From positions 1 to 64,000 of the forward strand of contig NZ_PPFX01000005.1 of assembly GCF_002898515.1 (NCBI RefSeq): DNA of 64,000 nt. The letters are read 5' to 3'. A model generated the notes under the pieces. It saw only the letters and a list, made by a program, of their open reading frames with translations, was not told the origin of the DNA and did no database searches. The translations under genes and the position numbers were made by a program. Source of the DNA: Geothermobacter hydrogeniphilus. Lineage in GTDB: Bacteria > Desulfobacterota > Desulfuromonadia > Desulfuromonadales > Geothermobacteraceae. Below, one piece after another: positions 49,316 through 58,227 of this stretch. Within the stretch, counting starts at the first letter, position 1. Every line of letters begins with the position of its first letter.

Positions 49316-50725
49316 ATGGAAGCCATTCCGTTACTCAACATCAATGCCGCACTCCCGACGGCACCGGGCATGGAAACAGCCGCTGCCGCCCCGCAACCGG
49401 GGACCGAATTCGAACAGTTGCTGGGGACCCTGACCGGTCAACTGCAGAAGGAAGATCTGACCAGGATGCTCGACGACGGCCAGTTTCTCGCCCTGCTGGC
49501 AGGTCGGGGACAGGGTGGACAGGCCATGCCGCAGTTGCCGCAGGATCTTATCGCGCAGCTGCCCGAGGAGATGCAGCTGGCGATTCGCAGGCTGCCGCAA
49601 CAGGGCCTGCTGCAGAGACTGCAACCGGTCGGCGGAGTTCCGAACGTTGCGGTCCCATCCGGACAGGTGGCAGAACCACAGCTGCCGACAACAGAAGAAC
49701 CCGGCATCGCTCCTGAACCGGTACAGATTGTCAAGGCCGAGGAAACCACCGGTTTCAAACAGCTCGGGCTGCCGCTCGAAAAGCCTCTGCCGACGACAAC
49801 CCCGGCGCGGGCTTTCCCGGAGCAGCCACAGCCCGGGAAGCTGCAGCAGGCGTCAAACGGACCGCCCCTCGACCCGGTCAAGGCTCTTCAACCGGTACCG
49901 CAGACCATCGAACCCGTGATCCCGACGCAGACCGGGGCCGTTGAACCCGGGGATCCACGTTTCGGCAAATTGCTCGGCAAACTTGCCGAATCCAGCCCCC
50001 AACGGAAGGAGACGTCAACCGCTCCAGCGACGCCACCGCGTTCTGAAACCTGGCTCACCGGAGTCCAGCAGCTCCAGCCGGCCGCCGAGGGGAGCAACAA
50101 CCCGTTCGGTGATCTTCTGCAGAACCAGAGCCGTGATCCGGGCGATCAGGCAACCGATCAGCCGCGCATCGAGGCCTCACATCTGCAGCCGGGATTCAAC
50201 CTGCACCGACAGGCGCCCCAACCGGTCACACCGTCGGCACGGCCTCCCACGGCAACAATCAGCCTGCCGTCCGGACACGTTGTCGAGGAAAAGGCCATTT
50301 ATGAACAGGTTGCCGGCCACATCCAGGGCAGCCGCAACGGAAAGTCCGGTCATGCCAGCCTGCGGCTGCATCCGGCTGAACTCGGTGAAGTCAAACTCGA
50401 CCTGAGCGTTCATCATGACCGCGTCAGGGCGGAGATCCACGCCCAGAACAGCCAGGTGCAGGGAGTGCTGGAACGCAATCTTCCCCGTCTGCGTGACGCC
50501 CTGGAACAACAGGGACTGCACATCGAATCGCTGCAGGTCAGTGTCGATTCCGGACACAGCCAGACCGGGAACTGGCAACAGCAGTTTGCCGGACAGTTCC
50601 AGCAGCATCGTGCCCCCACTCCGCATCAGCCCTACCGACAACCCGGGCTGCCGCAGGAGTTGGAGACGACAGTCGAACCGAACCGACCTTACCGTCATGG
50701 TCAAGGTCTCAGCCTGCGGATCTGA
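49316..50725 (+). CDS. fliK: Flagellar hook-length control protein FliK
   Basis: This 469-residue protein acts as molecular ruler and switch for hook length. The first two thirds are low-complexity, rich in proline and glutamine. The conserved C-terminal domain includes HASLRLHPAELGEVKLDLSV and VLERNLPRLRDALEQQGL. I start at the ATG at 49316 with a near-perfect AAGGAGGTGA upstream; the earlier in-frame start at 49223 has none. flgD follows 21 bases later. Confidence 0.92.
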   Translation: MEAIPLLNINAALPTAPGMETAAAAPQPGTEFEQLLGTLTGQLQKEDLTRMLDDGQFLALLAGRGQGGQAMPQLPQDLIAQLPEEMQLAIRRLPQQGLLQRLQPVGGVPNVAVPSGQVAEPQLPTTEEPGIAPEPVQIVKAEETTGFKQLGLPLEKPLPTTTPARAFPEQPQPGKLQQASNGPPLDPVKALQPVPQTIEPVIPTQTGAVEPGDPRFGKLLGKLAESSPQRKETSTAPATPPRSETWLTGVQQLQPAAEGSNNPFGDLLQNQSRDPGDQATDQPRIEASHLQPGFNLHRQAPQPVTPSARPPTATISLPSGHVVEEKAIYEQVAGHIQGSRNGKSGHASLRLHPAELGEVKLDLSVHHDRVRAEIHAQNSQVQGVLERNLPRLRDALEQQGLHIESLQVSVDSGHSQTGNWQQQFAGQFQQHRAPTPHQPYRQPGLPQELETTVEPNRPYRHGQGLSLRI

Positions 50726-50746
50726 TCCGCGTGGAAAGGAGCAGCA

Positions 50747-51415
50747 ATGGCAACCATCAACGGCATCGGCAGTCAGCCGAACCTGGCTGCCGCTACCGGC
50801 AATATCGCCAGTCAGGCCCTGGGCAAGGAGGACTTCCTCCAGCTCCTGGTCGCCCAGCTGCAGAACCAGGATCCGCTCAACCCGGCTGATGCCACCGAGT
50901 TCACCGCTCAACTGGCTCAGTTCAGTTCGCTTGAGCAGATGTTCAACATGAATGAATCGATGCAGAAGCTCACATCCCTGAGCGGGGACATGGAACGCCT
51001 GTCAGCGCTCGGTCTGATCGGACGCGAAGTCACGGCACAAACCGACCTGTTGAAATTCGAGGGCGCACCGGTCGAACTCGGCTACCGCCTGCCCGATTCG
51101 GCGGCCCGGGTCACGGTCCATATCCTCGACGCCAACAACAACACGGTCGCCACCCTGGCACCGCCGAGCAAACTGGTCGGCGAACATTTCCTCTCCTGGG
51201 ACGGCACCGCCGACAATGGTGTCACCGTTCCGAAGGGAAGCTACCGGTTGGCGGTCAACGCCCTGGACAGCGAAGACAGGACCATTGAAACCGTCCCCCT
51301 GGTTCGCGGTACGGTTTCCGGCGTTGATCTCGATCCCTCAGGCAGCAGTGTGGTCACCGGAAACGGCAGTTTCCTGATGAGCAAACTGCTGAATGTCAAC
51401 GGAGGCTCGCCATGA
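50747..51415 (+). CDS. flgD: Flagellar hook assembly protein FlgD
   Basis: This 222-residue hook scaffold has the N-terminal LGKEDFLQLLVAQLQNQDPL and FTAQLAQFSSLEQMFNMN motifs. A C-terminal beta domain (about 80-215) is recognisable. Its stop overlaps the start of the small operon gene (ATGA at 51412-51415). Confidence 0.94.
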   Translation: MATINGIGSQPNLAAATGNIASQALGKEDFLQLLVAQLQNQDPLNPADATEFTAQLAQFSSLEQMFNMNESMQKLTSLSGDMERLSALGLIGREVTAQTDLLKFEGAPVELGYRLPDSAARVTVHILDANNNTVATLAPPSKLVGEHFLSWDGTADNGVTVPKGSYRLAVNALDSEDRTIETVPLVRGTVSGVDLDPSGSSVVTGNGSFLMSKLLNVNGGSP

Positions 51416-51798
51416 GCAGCCCGATCACCATCATGCCGACACCGATCGGCCGACCGACGTCCCTCCCGACAACCGGAGCCGGGAAGAATACCGGGATCAA
51501 CGCCACACGGTTCGAATCCCTGCTTCAGGACCGCATGGCGGGGCAAAGCGTCAGATTCTCCCGTCATGCCGATCAAAGACTGCAGCAACGCGGCCTGCGG
51601 ATCAGCGGGGAACAATCGCAACGCCTGCAGCAGGCGATGCGGAAAGTTGCCGACAAGGGCGGCCGTGACTCGCTGGTGCTGCTCGACAACCTGGCGCTGG
51701 TGGTCAGCGTCCCCAACAACACGGTCGTCACGGTCAGTGACCGCGGCAGCCTGCGGGAGAATGTCTTCACCAACATCGACAGCGCGGTCATCGCCTGA
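51412..51798 (+). CDS. Small flagellar operon protein (TIGR02530 type)
   Basis: This 128-residue protein is of the flagellar operon family found between flgD and flgE in many bacteria. The core is FSRHADQRLQQRGLRISGEQ, followed by KVADKGGRDSLVLLDNLALV and SVPNNTVVT. Function is uncertain. It starts with ATG overlapping the flgD stop. Confidence 0.85.
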   Translation: MSSPITIMPTPIGRPTSLPTTGAGKNTGINATRFESLLQDRMAGQSVRFSRHADQRLQQRGLRISGEQSQRLQQAMRKVADKGGRDSLVLLDNLALVVSVPNNTVVTVSDRGSLRENVFTNIDSAVIA

Positions 51799-51879
51799 CC
51801 GCCCCAACCGAACCGGTCCTCACGCGAGGAGGTTCGTGGGCCGCCGACCGACAGACGCGGCCCCACGGAGGAACAAAAC

Positions 51880-53151
51880 ATGGGAATCGCAAGCAGTCTC
51901 TTCAGTGGTGTTTCCGGCCTGACAACCAACGGCAACGCCATGAGCGTCATCGGCAACAACATCGCCAACAGCAACACCATCGGTTTCAAATCGAGCCGGT
52001 CGATTTTTGCCGACCTGCTGTCCAGCACCATTTCCGGCTCCGGCGGGCAATCACAGATCGGCCGCGGCTCGGGCATGTCGGTGGTTGACAACATCTTCAG
52101 CCAGGGAACCTTCGAGAACACCGAACTCAATTCCGACCTGGCGATCGAGGGGCCGGGATTCTTCATGGTCACCGACCCGAGTACCGGCGAGCTGCGCTTC
52201 ACCAGGGCCGGTGCTTTCCGTTTCGACGCGGACGGCTACCTGATCAATCCCGAGGGCTACAATGTTCAGGGCTATATCCTCGATGACCAGGGCAATACCG
52301 TCGGCGACCTGACCGACATCAAGGCCAACACCCGCTCCTTCAGTCCCGCCAACCAGACGGCGATGGTCACCCTGAACACCAACCTCAATGCCAATTCCCC
52401 TTACGTCGGTCCCTTCGACATCAACAATCCGGCAACCACATCGAACTACGCCGCGTCGATTCGGGTCTTCGACTCTCTCGGCCAGACCCACCTGCTGACC
52501 ACCTATTTCACCAAACTTGATCCGGCCACCAATCCACTGCAATGGGGCTGGTATGCCACCATGGATGCCGGTGAACTCGGCGGCACCCCGGGCACCCTGC
52601 AGCAGGTCGGAACCGGCACCCTGCAGTTCGACACCTCCGGCAACCTGGTCACTCCCACGGTCGGTACAACCACCGCCGGAGCCCTGACCTGGGGCAACTC
52701 GGCGGCCCAGAACCAGCAGATCAACATTGATTTCCAGACCACCCAGTATTCGAGCGACTCGGTGGTTGTCGCCCAGGAGCAGGATGGTTTCGGCACCGGC
52801 ACCCTGGTTAAACTCAACATCGACAATGACGGATACATCATCGGCAACTTCAGTAACGGGCAGCCGCGCAAACTGGCCCAGATCGCCCTTTCAAAATTTT
52901 CCAACCCCGGCGGACTGAGCAAGGCGGGCAACAATCTTTTTGAAGCCAGCGACTCATCCGGCCCGCCGATTATCGGGACTGTCGGTTCCGGGGTCGGCAA
53001 GATCTTTACCAATTCCCTGGAGCAGTCGAATGTCGACCTGGCGCAGGAGTTCGTGAAAATGATCACCACCCAGCGCGGATTCCAGGCCAACTCGAAAATC
53101 ATCACCACCACCGATGAAATGCTCAATGACCTGATCAACCTGAAGCGCTAG
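51880..53151 (+). CDS. flgE: Flagellar hook protein FlgE
   Basis: This 423-residue hook subunit has the N-terminal helical motif IGNNIANSNTIGFKSSRSIF and the matching C-terminal SNVDLAQEFVKMITTQRGFQ helix that form the tube's inner wall; the middle is surface-exposed. GGAGGAAC precedes the ATG. It is the last gene of its transcript: a hairpin lies 46 bases downstream. Confidence 0.96.
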   Translation: MGIASSLFSGVSGLTTNGNAMSVIGNNIANSNTIGFKSSRSIFADLLSSTISGSGGQSQIGRGSGMSVVDNIFSQGTFENTELNSDLAIEGPGFFMVTDPSTGELRFTRAGAFRFDADGYLINPEGYNVQGYILDDQGNTVGDLTDIKANTRSFSPANQTAMVTLNTNLNANSPYVGPFDINNPATTSNYAASIRVFDSLGQTHLLTTYFTKLDPATNPLQWGWYATMDAGELGGTPGTLQQVGTGTLQFDTSGNLVTPTVGTTTAGALTWGNSAAQNQQINIDFQTTQYSSDSVVVAQEQDGFGTGTLVKLNIDNDGYIIGNFSNGQPRKLAQIALSKFSNPGGLSKAGNNLFEASDSSGPPIIGTVGSGVGKIFTNSLEQSNVDLAQEFVKMITTQRGFQANSKIITTTDEMLNDLINLKR

Positions 53152-53197
53152 CAGCCTTTCGGGCTTACTCTTCGGGTCAAAATCATGACCCCGTTGC

Positions 53198-53226
53198 GGG
53201 CCGACAACCTTTCCGGTTGTCGGCCC
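53198..53226 (+). terminator. Hairpin after flgE
   Basis: GGGCCGACAACC pairs perfectly with GGTTGTCGGCCC around TTTCC. A T-rich GTCCTGTTTTCC follows, so termination is likely but may be partial. It divides the hook unit from the motor/export unit. Confidence 0.75.
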
Positions 53227-53320
53227 GTCCTGTTTTCCGCAGAAAATAAATTTCATAACTGCCTGTTTTATCAGCTGTTTACAACGTGATGGTGTTGTCA
53301 AAAAATCAACCCCAGGTGGG

Positions 53321-53336
53321 TGGCATGTCTTTTGAT
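53321..53336 (+). promoter_or_regulatory. Weak candidate sigma-54 promoter for motA
   Basis: TGGCATGTCTTTTGAT has correct spacing but lacks the C at -24 and the GC at -12. It is about 63 bases from the motA start, and this gap probably contains a promoter. Offered as a candidate only. Confidence 0.3.
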
Positions 53337-53398
53337 ATGGCACCACTGCAGTTCGTTTGTTGTTACGTTGAAAACCGTCAGAAATTCTTGAGGGCAAC

Positions 53399-54166
53399 AT
53401 GGACCTGTCAACCATTCTCGGAATTCTCGCCGCCTTCGGCCTGATGTTCGCCGCCATGTCGAGCGGCGGCAACATCGGTATTTTTATCGACATCCCGTCG
53501 GTCATGATCGTTGTCGGTGGAACTGTCGGGACGGTGCTGGTGCACTTTCCCTTCGGTGATGTGTTCAGTTCGATCAGTGTCTTCAAAAAAGCGATCCTGC
53601 ACAAATCGGTCGACCCCAAGGAACGGGTCAAAACCATGGTCGAGTACGCCGGCAAGGCACGCAAGGAGGGCGTTCTCTCGCTGCAGTCGGTGCTCAACAA
53701 CATCAGCGACCCGTTCCTGGAAAAAGGACTGCAGATGGCGGTCGACGGCCAGGAGCCGGACACCCTCAAGGAACTGCTCGACCGGGAGATCGACTACATC
53801 CAGGAACGTCATGACAAGGGAGCGGATATTTTCATCGCCATGGGCACCTACGCCCCGGCCATGGGCATGATCGGCACCCTGATCGGCCTGGTGCAGATGC
53901 TCCAGTCTCTCAGCGACCCATCCTCCATCGGACCGGCGATGGCGGTCGCCCTGCTGACCACCTTCTACGGCGCCATTATCGCCAACGTCTTCTGCATGCC
54001 GATCAGCGGCAAACTGAAGGGCCGTTCGGCGACCGAAGTCCTCGACAAATCACTGATCGCGGAAGGACTGAAGCTGATTCTCAAGGGCGAGAACCCGCGC
54101 ATCATCGAACAGAAGCTGCATGCCTTCATTGCCCCGAAACTGCGCGAAAGCAACTTCAACAACTGA
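53399..54166 (+). CDS. motA: Flagellar motor stator protein MotA
   Basis: This 254-residue stator ring subunit has four membrane helices; the first pair is at about 5-55, the last pair at about 150-205. YAPAMGMIGTLIGLVQML carries the conserved proline and TTFYGAIIANVF is the second helix. The basic loop near residue 80 faces FliG. It is the first gene after the hairpin and precedes motB by 6 bases. Confidence 0.95.
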   Translation: MDLSTILGILAAFGLMFAAMSSGGNIGIFIDIPSVMIVVGGTVGTVLVHFPFGDVFSSISVFKKAILHKSVDPKERVKTMVEYAGKARKEGVLSLQSVLNNISDPFLEKGLQMAVDGQEPDTLKELLDREIDYIQERHDKGADIFIAMGTYAPAMGMIGTLIGLVQMLQSLSDPSSIGPAMAVALLTTFYGAIIANVFCMPISGKLKGRSATEVLDKSLIAEGLKLILKGENPRIIEQKLHAFIAPKLRESNFNN

Positions 54167-54172
54167 TAACCC

Positions 54173-54913
54173 ATGGCCAGAAAACAAAAAAAAGCGGAAG
54201 CCGGAGCACCGGCATGGATGGTCACCTTCAGTGACATGGTCACCCTGTTGCTGACCTTTTTCGTGCTGCTGCTGTCGATGGCACGCCTCGACAAGATGAA
54301 GTTCATGGATGCCGCCGGCTCCCTGCGCGGGGCATTCGGCGTGCTGGGTTCATCGGACAAGGCCGAGGTCACCAAGCCGCGCATCATCGATGTCGCACCG
54401 GTTTACGACGACCTGGTGAGCCGGGTCTACAAGCGGGTCCTGGCCCACCTGCAGCGATTGCGGATCGACCGTGAAATCGAACTGGTCAAGGATCGCGGCG
54501 CTGTCGTGCTGCGGGTCAACAGCGCCATCCTGTTCGATCCCGGTCAGACCAGGGTCAAGCCGGAAGCCGAAGTGATCCTGCAGAAAATTTCCGAACTGGT
54601 CCGGCCCCTGCCGATGAGCCTGCGGATCGAAGGTCATACGGATGACATCCCCAGCCGGCACGCCGCCGTAAGCAACTGGGATATCTCGGTACAGCGCGCT
54701 GTCAATGTTTTGAAATTCATGGCCAAACGCAAGTTGATGCCGCTGGAACGCATGTCCGCGGTGGGATACGGGTCGATGCAGCCGGTCGTCCCCAACGATT
54801 CACCCGAACACCGGGCCATGAACCGACGCGTTGAATTTGTTCTCGAAAATCTCGGCAACTATCGGGAGGACCTTCCCTACCTGATCGATGCCCAGGACCA
54901 GCTACCCTTCTAA
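54173..54913 (+). CDS. motB: Flagellar motor stator protein MotB
   Basis: This 246-residue protein has a single membrane helix near 17-36 with the ion-binding Asp at residue 21 (TFSDMVTLLLTFFVLL). The C-terminal OmpA-like peptidoglycan domain (about 115-240) has RIEGHTDDIPSRHAAVSNWD and MNRRVEFVL. It anchors MotA to the cell wall. Confidence 0.95.
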   Translation: MARKQKKAEAGAPAWMVTFSDMVTLLLTFFVLLLSMARLDKMKFMDAAGSLRGAFGVLGSSDKAEVTKPRIIDVAPVYDDLVSRVYKRVLAHLQRLRIDREIELVKDRGAVVLRVNSAILFDPGQTRVKPEAEVILQKISELVRPLPMSLRIEGHTDDIPSRHAAVSNWDISVQRAVNVLKFMAKRKLMPLERMSAVGYGSMQPVVPNDSPEHRAMNRRVEFVLENLGNYREDLPYLIDAQDQLPF

Positions 54914-54928
54914 CCGGACGAGGTTGAT

Positions 54929-55423
54929 ATGGCCGACAAACCTGAAAGTGCTCCCGAGGGGGGCGGCAAATCAAAAAAGATGCTGCTGATCATCATTATC
55001 GCCGCGGTGGTGCTGATCGGCGGCGGCGTGGCTGCTTTCCTGCTGCTGGGCGGCAACAGCGATGCCGAAGCCAAAGCTGAACAGGCGAAAAAGGATGCCG
55101 AGGCCATCGCCAGCACCAACATCGGCCCGATGGTCAACATCGAATCCTTCATCGTCAATATTCTCGATGATTCCGGCACCCGCTATCTCAAGGCCGCCAT
55201 GACTCTCGAAGTCACCTCCGACAAGACGGTCGAGGAGATCAACCAGCGCATGCCGCAGATCAAGGATGCCATCCTGCTGCTGATCGGCAACAAGTCCTTC
55301 AGCGAACTGCAGGATCTGCAGGGGAAAATGCAGCTGCGGGCCGAACTGAGCGCAAAGCTCAACGACCTTCTCAAGAGTGGTCAGATAAAGCGTATCTACT
55401 TCACCGATTTCGTCGTTCAGTAG
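54929..55423 (+). CDS. fliL: Flagellar basal body-associated protein FliL
   Basis: This 164-residue single-pass protein has a membrane helix at about 20-45 (MLLIIIIAAVVLIGGGVAAF). Its periplasmic domain with INILDDS-like YIVNILDDSGTRYLKAAMTL-type sequence and IKRIYFTDFVVQ at the end is typical. It surrounds the stator and sits just before fliM. Confidence 0.9.
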   Translation: MADKPESAPEGGGKSKKMLLIIIIAAVVLIGGGVAAFLLLGGNSDAEAKAEQAKKDAEAIASTNIGPMVNIESFIVNILDDSGTRYLKAAMTLEVTSDKTVEEINQRMPQIKDAILLLIGNKSFSELQDLQGKMQLRAELSAKLNDLLKSGQIKRIYFTDFVVQ

Positions 55424-55432
55424 GAGAACCAC

Positions 55433-56428
55433 GTGGAACGCATCCTGAGTCAGGAAGAGATCAGCGAACTGCTCTCCGCCGTCAAGCACGGCGACATCGA
55501 GCCCGAGCCAGAAGAGGCCGCCGTCTCAGACAGCGGCTCCGTCTGTCGCCTGGACCTGGTGCGGGCCGGGTCGAACAACGAACTGAGGCTCAACAACCTC
55601 GACCTGATCCTCGATTCATTCGCGCGCAATTACGCCATCACCCTGACCAACCGCATCCAGCAGCCGGCCAACGTCAAACGCACCGCCATCTCTTCAATGG
55701 AATGTGAATCCTATCTCAACCATCTCAAGGATGGCGCGGCCATCGGTGTCTACAAACTCGAACCCCTGCGGCACGGCATCCTGGTCGTCTTCGAATCCGA
55801 GCTTTCCTTCGCGATGGTCGAACTCCTGCTCGGCGGCAACCTCGGCACCAAGTCGCGCATGGCACAACGGCCGCTGACCTCCATCGAACTGAATATCCTC
55901 GACAACAGCATCGGGGATGCGTCTCTCGACCTGGTCAAGGCGCTCGGCGACCTTGATGAACTCACCATCGAGCCCCAGGGGATTCAGAACAACCCGCGCA
56001 TGGTCAACCTGATTCCCGCCGACGCGATGACCATCGTCGCCAAACTGGATGTCGAAATGAACGGCGCAGGCGGCCAGATGCATCTGGTCATCCCCAATTC
56101 GGTCCTTGATCCGCTGCGCGAGAAACTGCAGGCCAGGGATCAGCCGGACAACCTCGGCGACAACAACTGGCAGAAGCACCTGCGCAGTGAACTGCCCCTG
56201 ATCCAGGTTGAATTGTCGGCGGAACTCGGAACCATCAATCTCGAAATGCGGGATTTCATCAACTTCCAGGTCGGCGACATTATTGACCTGCCCTGGAACC
56301 CGTCCGACCCCCTGACCATTCAGGTCGAGGGACGGCCCAAGTATTTTGCCCAGGCAGGTATCCGCAACGGCAACAAGGCCGTGCGTATCTCGGGAATCTA
56401 TCAAGAGGGAGCAGAGCATGGAAACTGA
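55433..56428 (+). CDS. fliM: Flagellar motor switch protein FliM
   Basis: This 331-residue C-ring protein begins MERILSQEEISELLSAV, the CheY-P binding segment. The middle CheC-like domain includes GHGI-like HGILVVFESELSFAMVELL and the C-terminus matches FliN-like SpoA. It starts with a GTG (CACGTGGAACGC). It overlaps fliN by 11 bases. This is the receiver of the CheY signal encoded by the che operon. Confidence 0.95.
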   Translation: MERILSQEEISELLSAVKHGDIEPEPEEAAVSDSGSVCRLDLVRAGSNNELRLNNLDLILDSFARNYAITLTNRIQQPANVKRTAISSMECESYLNHLKDGAAIGVYKLEPLRHGILVVFESELSFAMVELLLGGNLGTKSRMAQRPLTSIELNILDNSIGDASLDLVKALGDLDELTIEPQGIQNNPRMVNLIPADAMTIVAKLDVEMNGAGGQMHLVIPNSVLDPLREKLQARDQPDNLGDNNWQKHLRSELPLIQVELSAELGTINLEMRDFINFQVGDIIDLPWNPSDPLTIQVEGRPKYFAQAGIRNGNKAVRISGIYQEGAEHGN

Positions 56429-56744
56429 CACTCGAAACACCACCGGCACCGGCAACGGAGATATGAACGGTGACGCTGTAAATCCGCGCAGCATCGACTT
56501 TCTGCTCGACATTCCACTGAATGTCTCGGTCGAAGTCGGTCGGTCGCGCATCCTGGTCAAGGAACTGCTGCAGATGCGCGAAGGCTACGTCATCGAGCTG
56601 GACAAACTCGCCGGTGAACCCCTTGACCTGTATGTCAATTCGAAACTGATCGCCCGCGGCGAAGCGGTGCTGGCCAATGACAAGTTCGGCCTGCGCCTGA
56701 CCGATGTCATCAGCCCGGCGGAACGCATCGAGAACCTCGGCTGA
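56418..56744 (+). CDS. fliN: Flagellar motor switch protein FliN
   Basis: The protein is 108 residues. The SpoA domain has FLLDIPLNVSVEVGRSRILV, LLQMREGYVIELDKLAGEPL and LRLTDVISPAERIE. I use ATG 56418, inside fliM's end, with GAGGGAG upstream; earlier in-frame codons lie within fliM. Its stop overlaps the fliO ATG. Confidence 0.95.
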   Translation: METDTRNTTGTGNGDMNGDAVNPRSIDFLLDIPLNVSVEVGRSRILVKELLQMREGYVIELDKLAGEPLDLYVNSKLIARGEAVLANDKFGLRLTDVISPAERIENLG

Positions 56745-57124
56745 TGAAAAGGATATTCTGCAGCGTCGGCCTGCTGCTGACTCAACCGGCCCTGGTCCTG
56801 GCGGCGGCGGACAGTTCCAGCAGTGAACTGCTGAGCAGCGGCATGCGGGTGATCGGCACGCTGGTGCTGATCATCGGCCTGGTGCTGGTGATCTATGCCC
56901 TGGCAAAAAAACGCTTCAAATTCCTTCCCGGCCGTCACCAGGGTGCCATCCAGGTTCTGGAGATGCGCTACCTGGCGCCCAAAAAAGCCGTCGCGCTGGT
57001 CAAGGTCCGAGGCCAGGAGCTGCTGCTCGGGGTCGGCCAGGAGCAAATCAACCTGCTGCACCGGCTGGAAACTCCGACAGACTTCGAAACAACCCTGCAG
57101 GATCAATTGAAGGAGCAGGCGTGA
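56744..57124 (+). CDS. fliO: Flagellar biosynthesis protein FliO
   Basis: This 126-residue membrane protein starts with a signal-like segment (IFCSVGLLLTQPALVLA), then a helix at about 33-52 (GTLVLIIGLVLVIYALA), and a cytoplasmic domain with LEMRYLAPKKAVALVKVRG. It assists FliP assembly. Its stop and the fliP GTG overlap by four bases (GTGA). Confidence 0.9.
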   Translation: MKRIFCSVGLLLTQPALVLAAADSSSSELLSSGMRVIGTLVLIIGLVLVIYALAKKRFKFLPGRHQGAIQVLEMRYLAPKKAVALVKVRGQELLLGVGQEQINLLHRLETPTDFETTLQDQLKEQA

Positions 57125-57855
57125 AACGAATCCTTTTCATCCTTGCCATTCTTTTCATTCCACCGGCCGCGCATGCCCAGGGGCTGCCGACCATCACCTT
57201 CGGCATCGGCGAGGCGACAGGCCCGGGAGAAGTGTCCACCGCCCTGCAGATCCTGGTGGTGCTCACCATTCTCTCCATCGCCCCGGCGATCCTGCTGATG
57301 ACCACCGCCTTCACCCGCATCGTGGTCGTCCTCTCCTTTGTCCGGCAGGCCATGGGGACGCAGCAGATGCCGCCCAACCAGGTCATTATCGGCCTCTCGC
57401 TGTTTCTCACCTTCTTCATCATGGCGCCGGTCTTCAACCAGATGAACGACACCGCTCTGCAGCCCTATCTGGCCAAAAAGATATCCCAGGAACAGGCCCT
57501 GAAACGGGCACTGGCGCCGATGCGGGAGTTCATGTACCGACAGACCGATGAGAAAGACCTCGCCCTGCTGGTCAATATCGCCGGCATCGGTCAACCTCGG
57601 GATCTGACCGATGTGCCGACCGTGGCGCTGATTCCGTCTTTCATGCTTTCCGAATTGAAACGGGCCTTTCAGATCGGCTTTCTCATCTATGTCCCTTTTC
57701 TGGTGATCGACATGGTCGTCGCCTCGGTGCTGATGGCGATGGGCATGATGATGCTGCCGCCGCCGATCATCTCCCTGCCCTTCAAGCTGCTGCTGTTCGT
57801 CCTGGTCGACGGCTGGGGGCTGGTGGTCGGCTCGCTGGTACAGAGTTTTCACTGA
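57121..57855 (+). CDS. fliP: Flagellar export gate protein FliP
   Basis: This 244-residue gate subunit has a cleavable signal peptide (ILFILAILFIPPAAHA) and four membrane helices. LLMTTAFTRIVVVLSFVRQA and LGTQQMPPNQV-like sequence (GTQQMPPNQVIIGLSLFLTF), plus the final MLPPPIISLPFKLLLFVL, are diagnostic. It starts with GTG overlapping fliO's stop. Confidence 0.96.
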   Translation: MKRILFILAILFIPPAAHAQGLPTITFGIGEATGPGEVSTALQILVVLTILSIAPAILLMTTAFTRIVVVLSFVRQAMGTQQMPPNQVIIGLSLFLTFFIMAPVFNQMNDTALQPYLAKKISQEQALKRALAPMREFMYRQTDEKDLALLVNIAGIGQPRDLTDVPTVALIPSFMLSELKRAFQIGFLIYVPFLVIDMVVASVLMAMGMMMLPPPIISLPFKLLLFVLVDGWGLVVGSLVQSFH

Positions 57856-57949
57856 CGCAGGTCGCCGGCAGAGACCGGGCACGGGAGGTCGCAGCGGACC
57901 TCGCGCCCCGCGCCTCGCGCCTCGCACCTGGAATCCGAAAGGATTGCCC

Positions 57950-58219
57950 ATGTCCCCCGAAATGGTTATCGATGTCGGCCGTCGTGCCGTTGAGCTGGTC
58001 CTGCTGCTTTCAGCGCCAATGCTGATCTGCGCCGTGGTCGTCGGCCTGGTGATCAGTGTTCTGCAGGCCGCCACCCAGATCAACGAGCAGACGATGACCT
58101 TCATCCCGAAAATCGTCGCGGTTCTGGTCGCGCTGGTGCTGTTCGCGCCCTGGATGATTAAGTTGATGCTGACCTTCACCAGGGAAATTTACAGCAACAT
58201 CAATCATTTGGGTGGTTAG
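57950..58219 (+). CDS. fliQ: Flagellar export gate protein FliQ
   Basis: This 89-residue two-helix protein has helices at about 13-43 and 50-75 with VVGLVISVLQAATQINEQTM, the family motif, between. I start at ATG 57950; a TTG two codons earlier is less likely. The 94-base gap before it is a GC-rich, internally repetitive CGCCTCG-type stretch. Confidence 0.94.
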   Translation: MSPEMVIDVGRRAVELVLLLSAPMLICAVVVGLVISVLQAATQINEQTMTFIPKIVAVLVALVLFAPWMIKLMLTFTREIYSNINHLGG

Positions 58220-58227
58220 ATCGCGTC

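Noticed and set aside
53321-53336. A firm sigma-54 promoter call for motA
   Set aside because: The -12 half lacks GC and the -24 half is imperfect, so it is listed only as a weak candidate.
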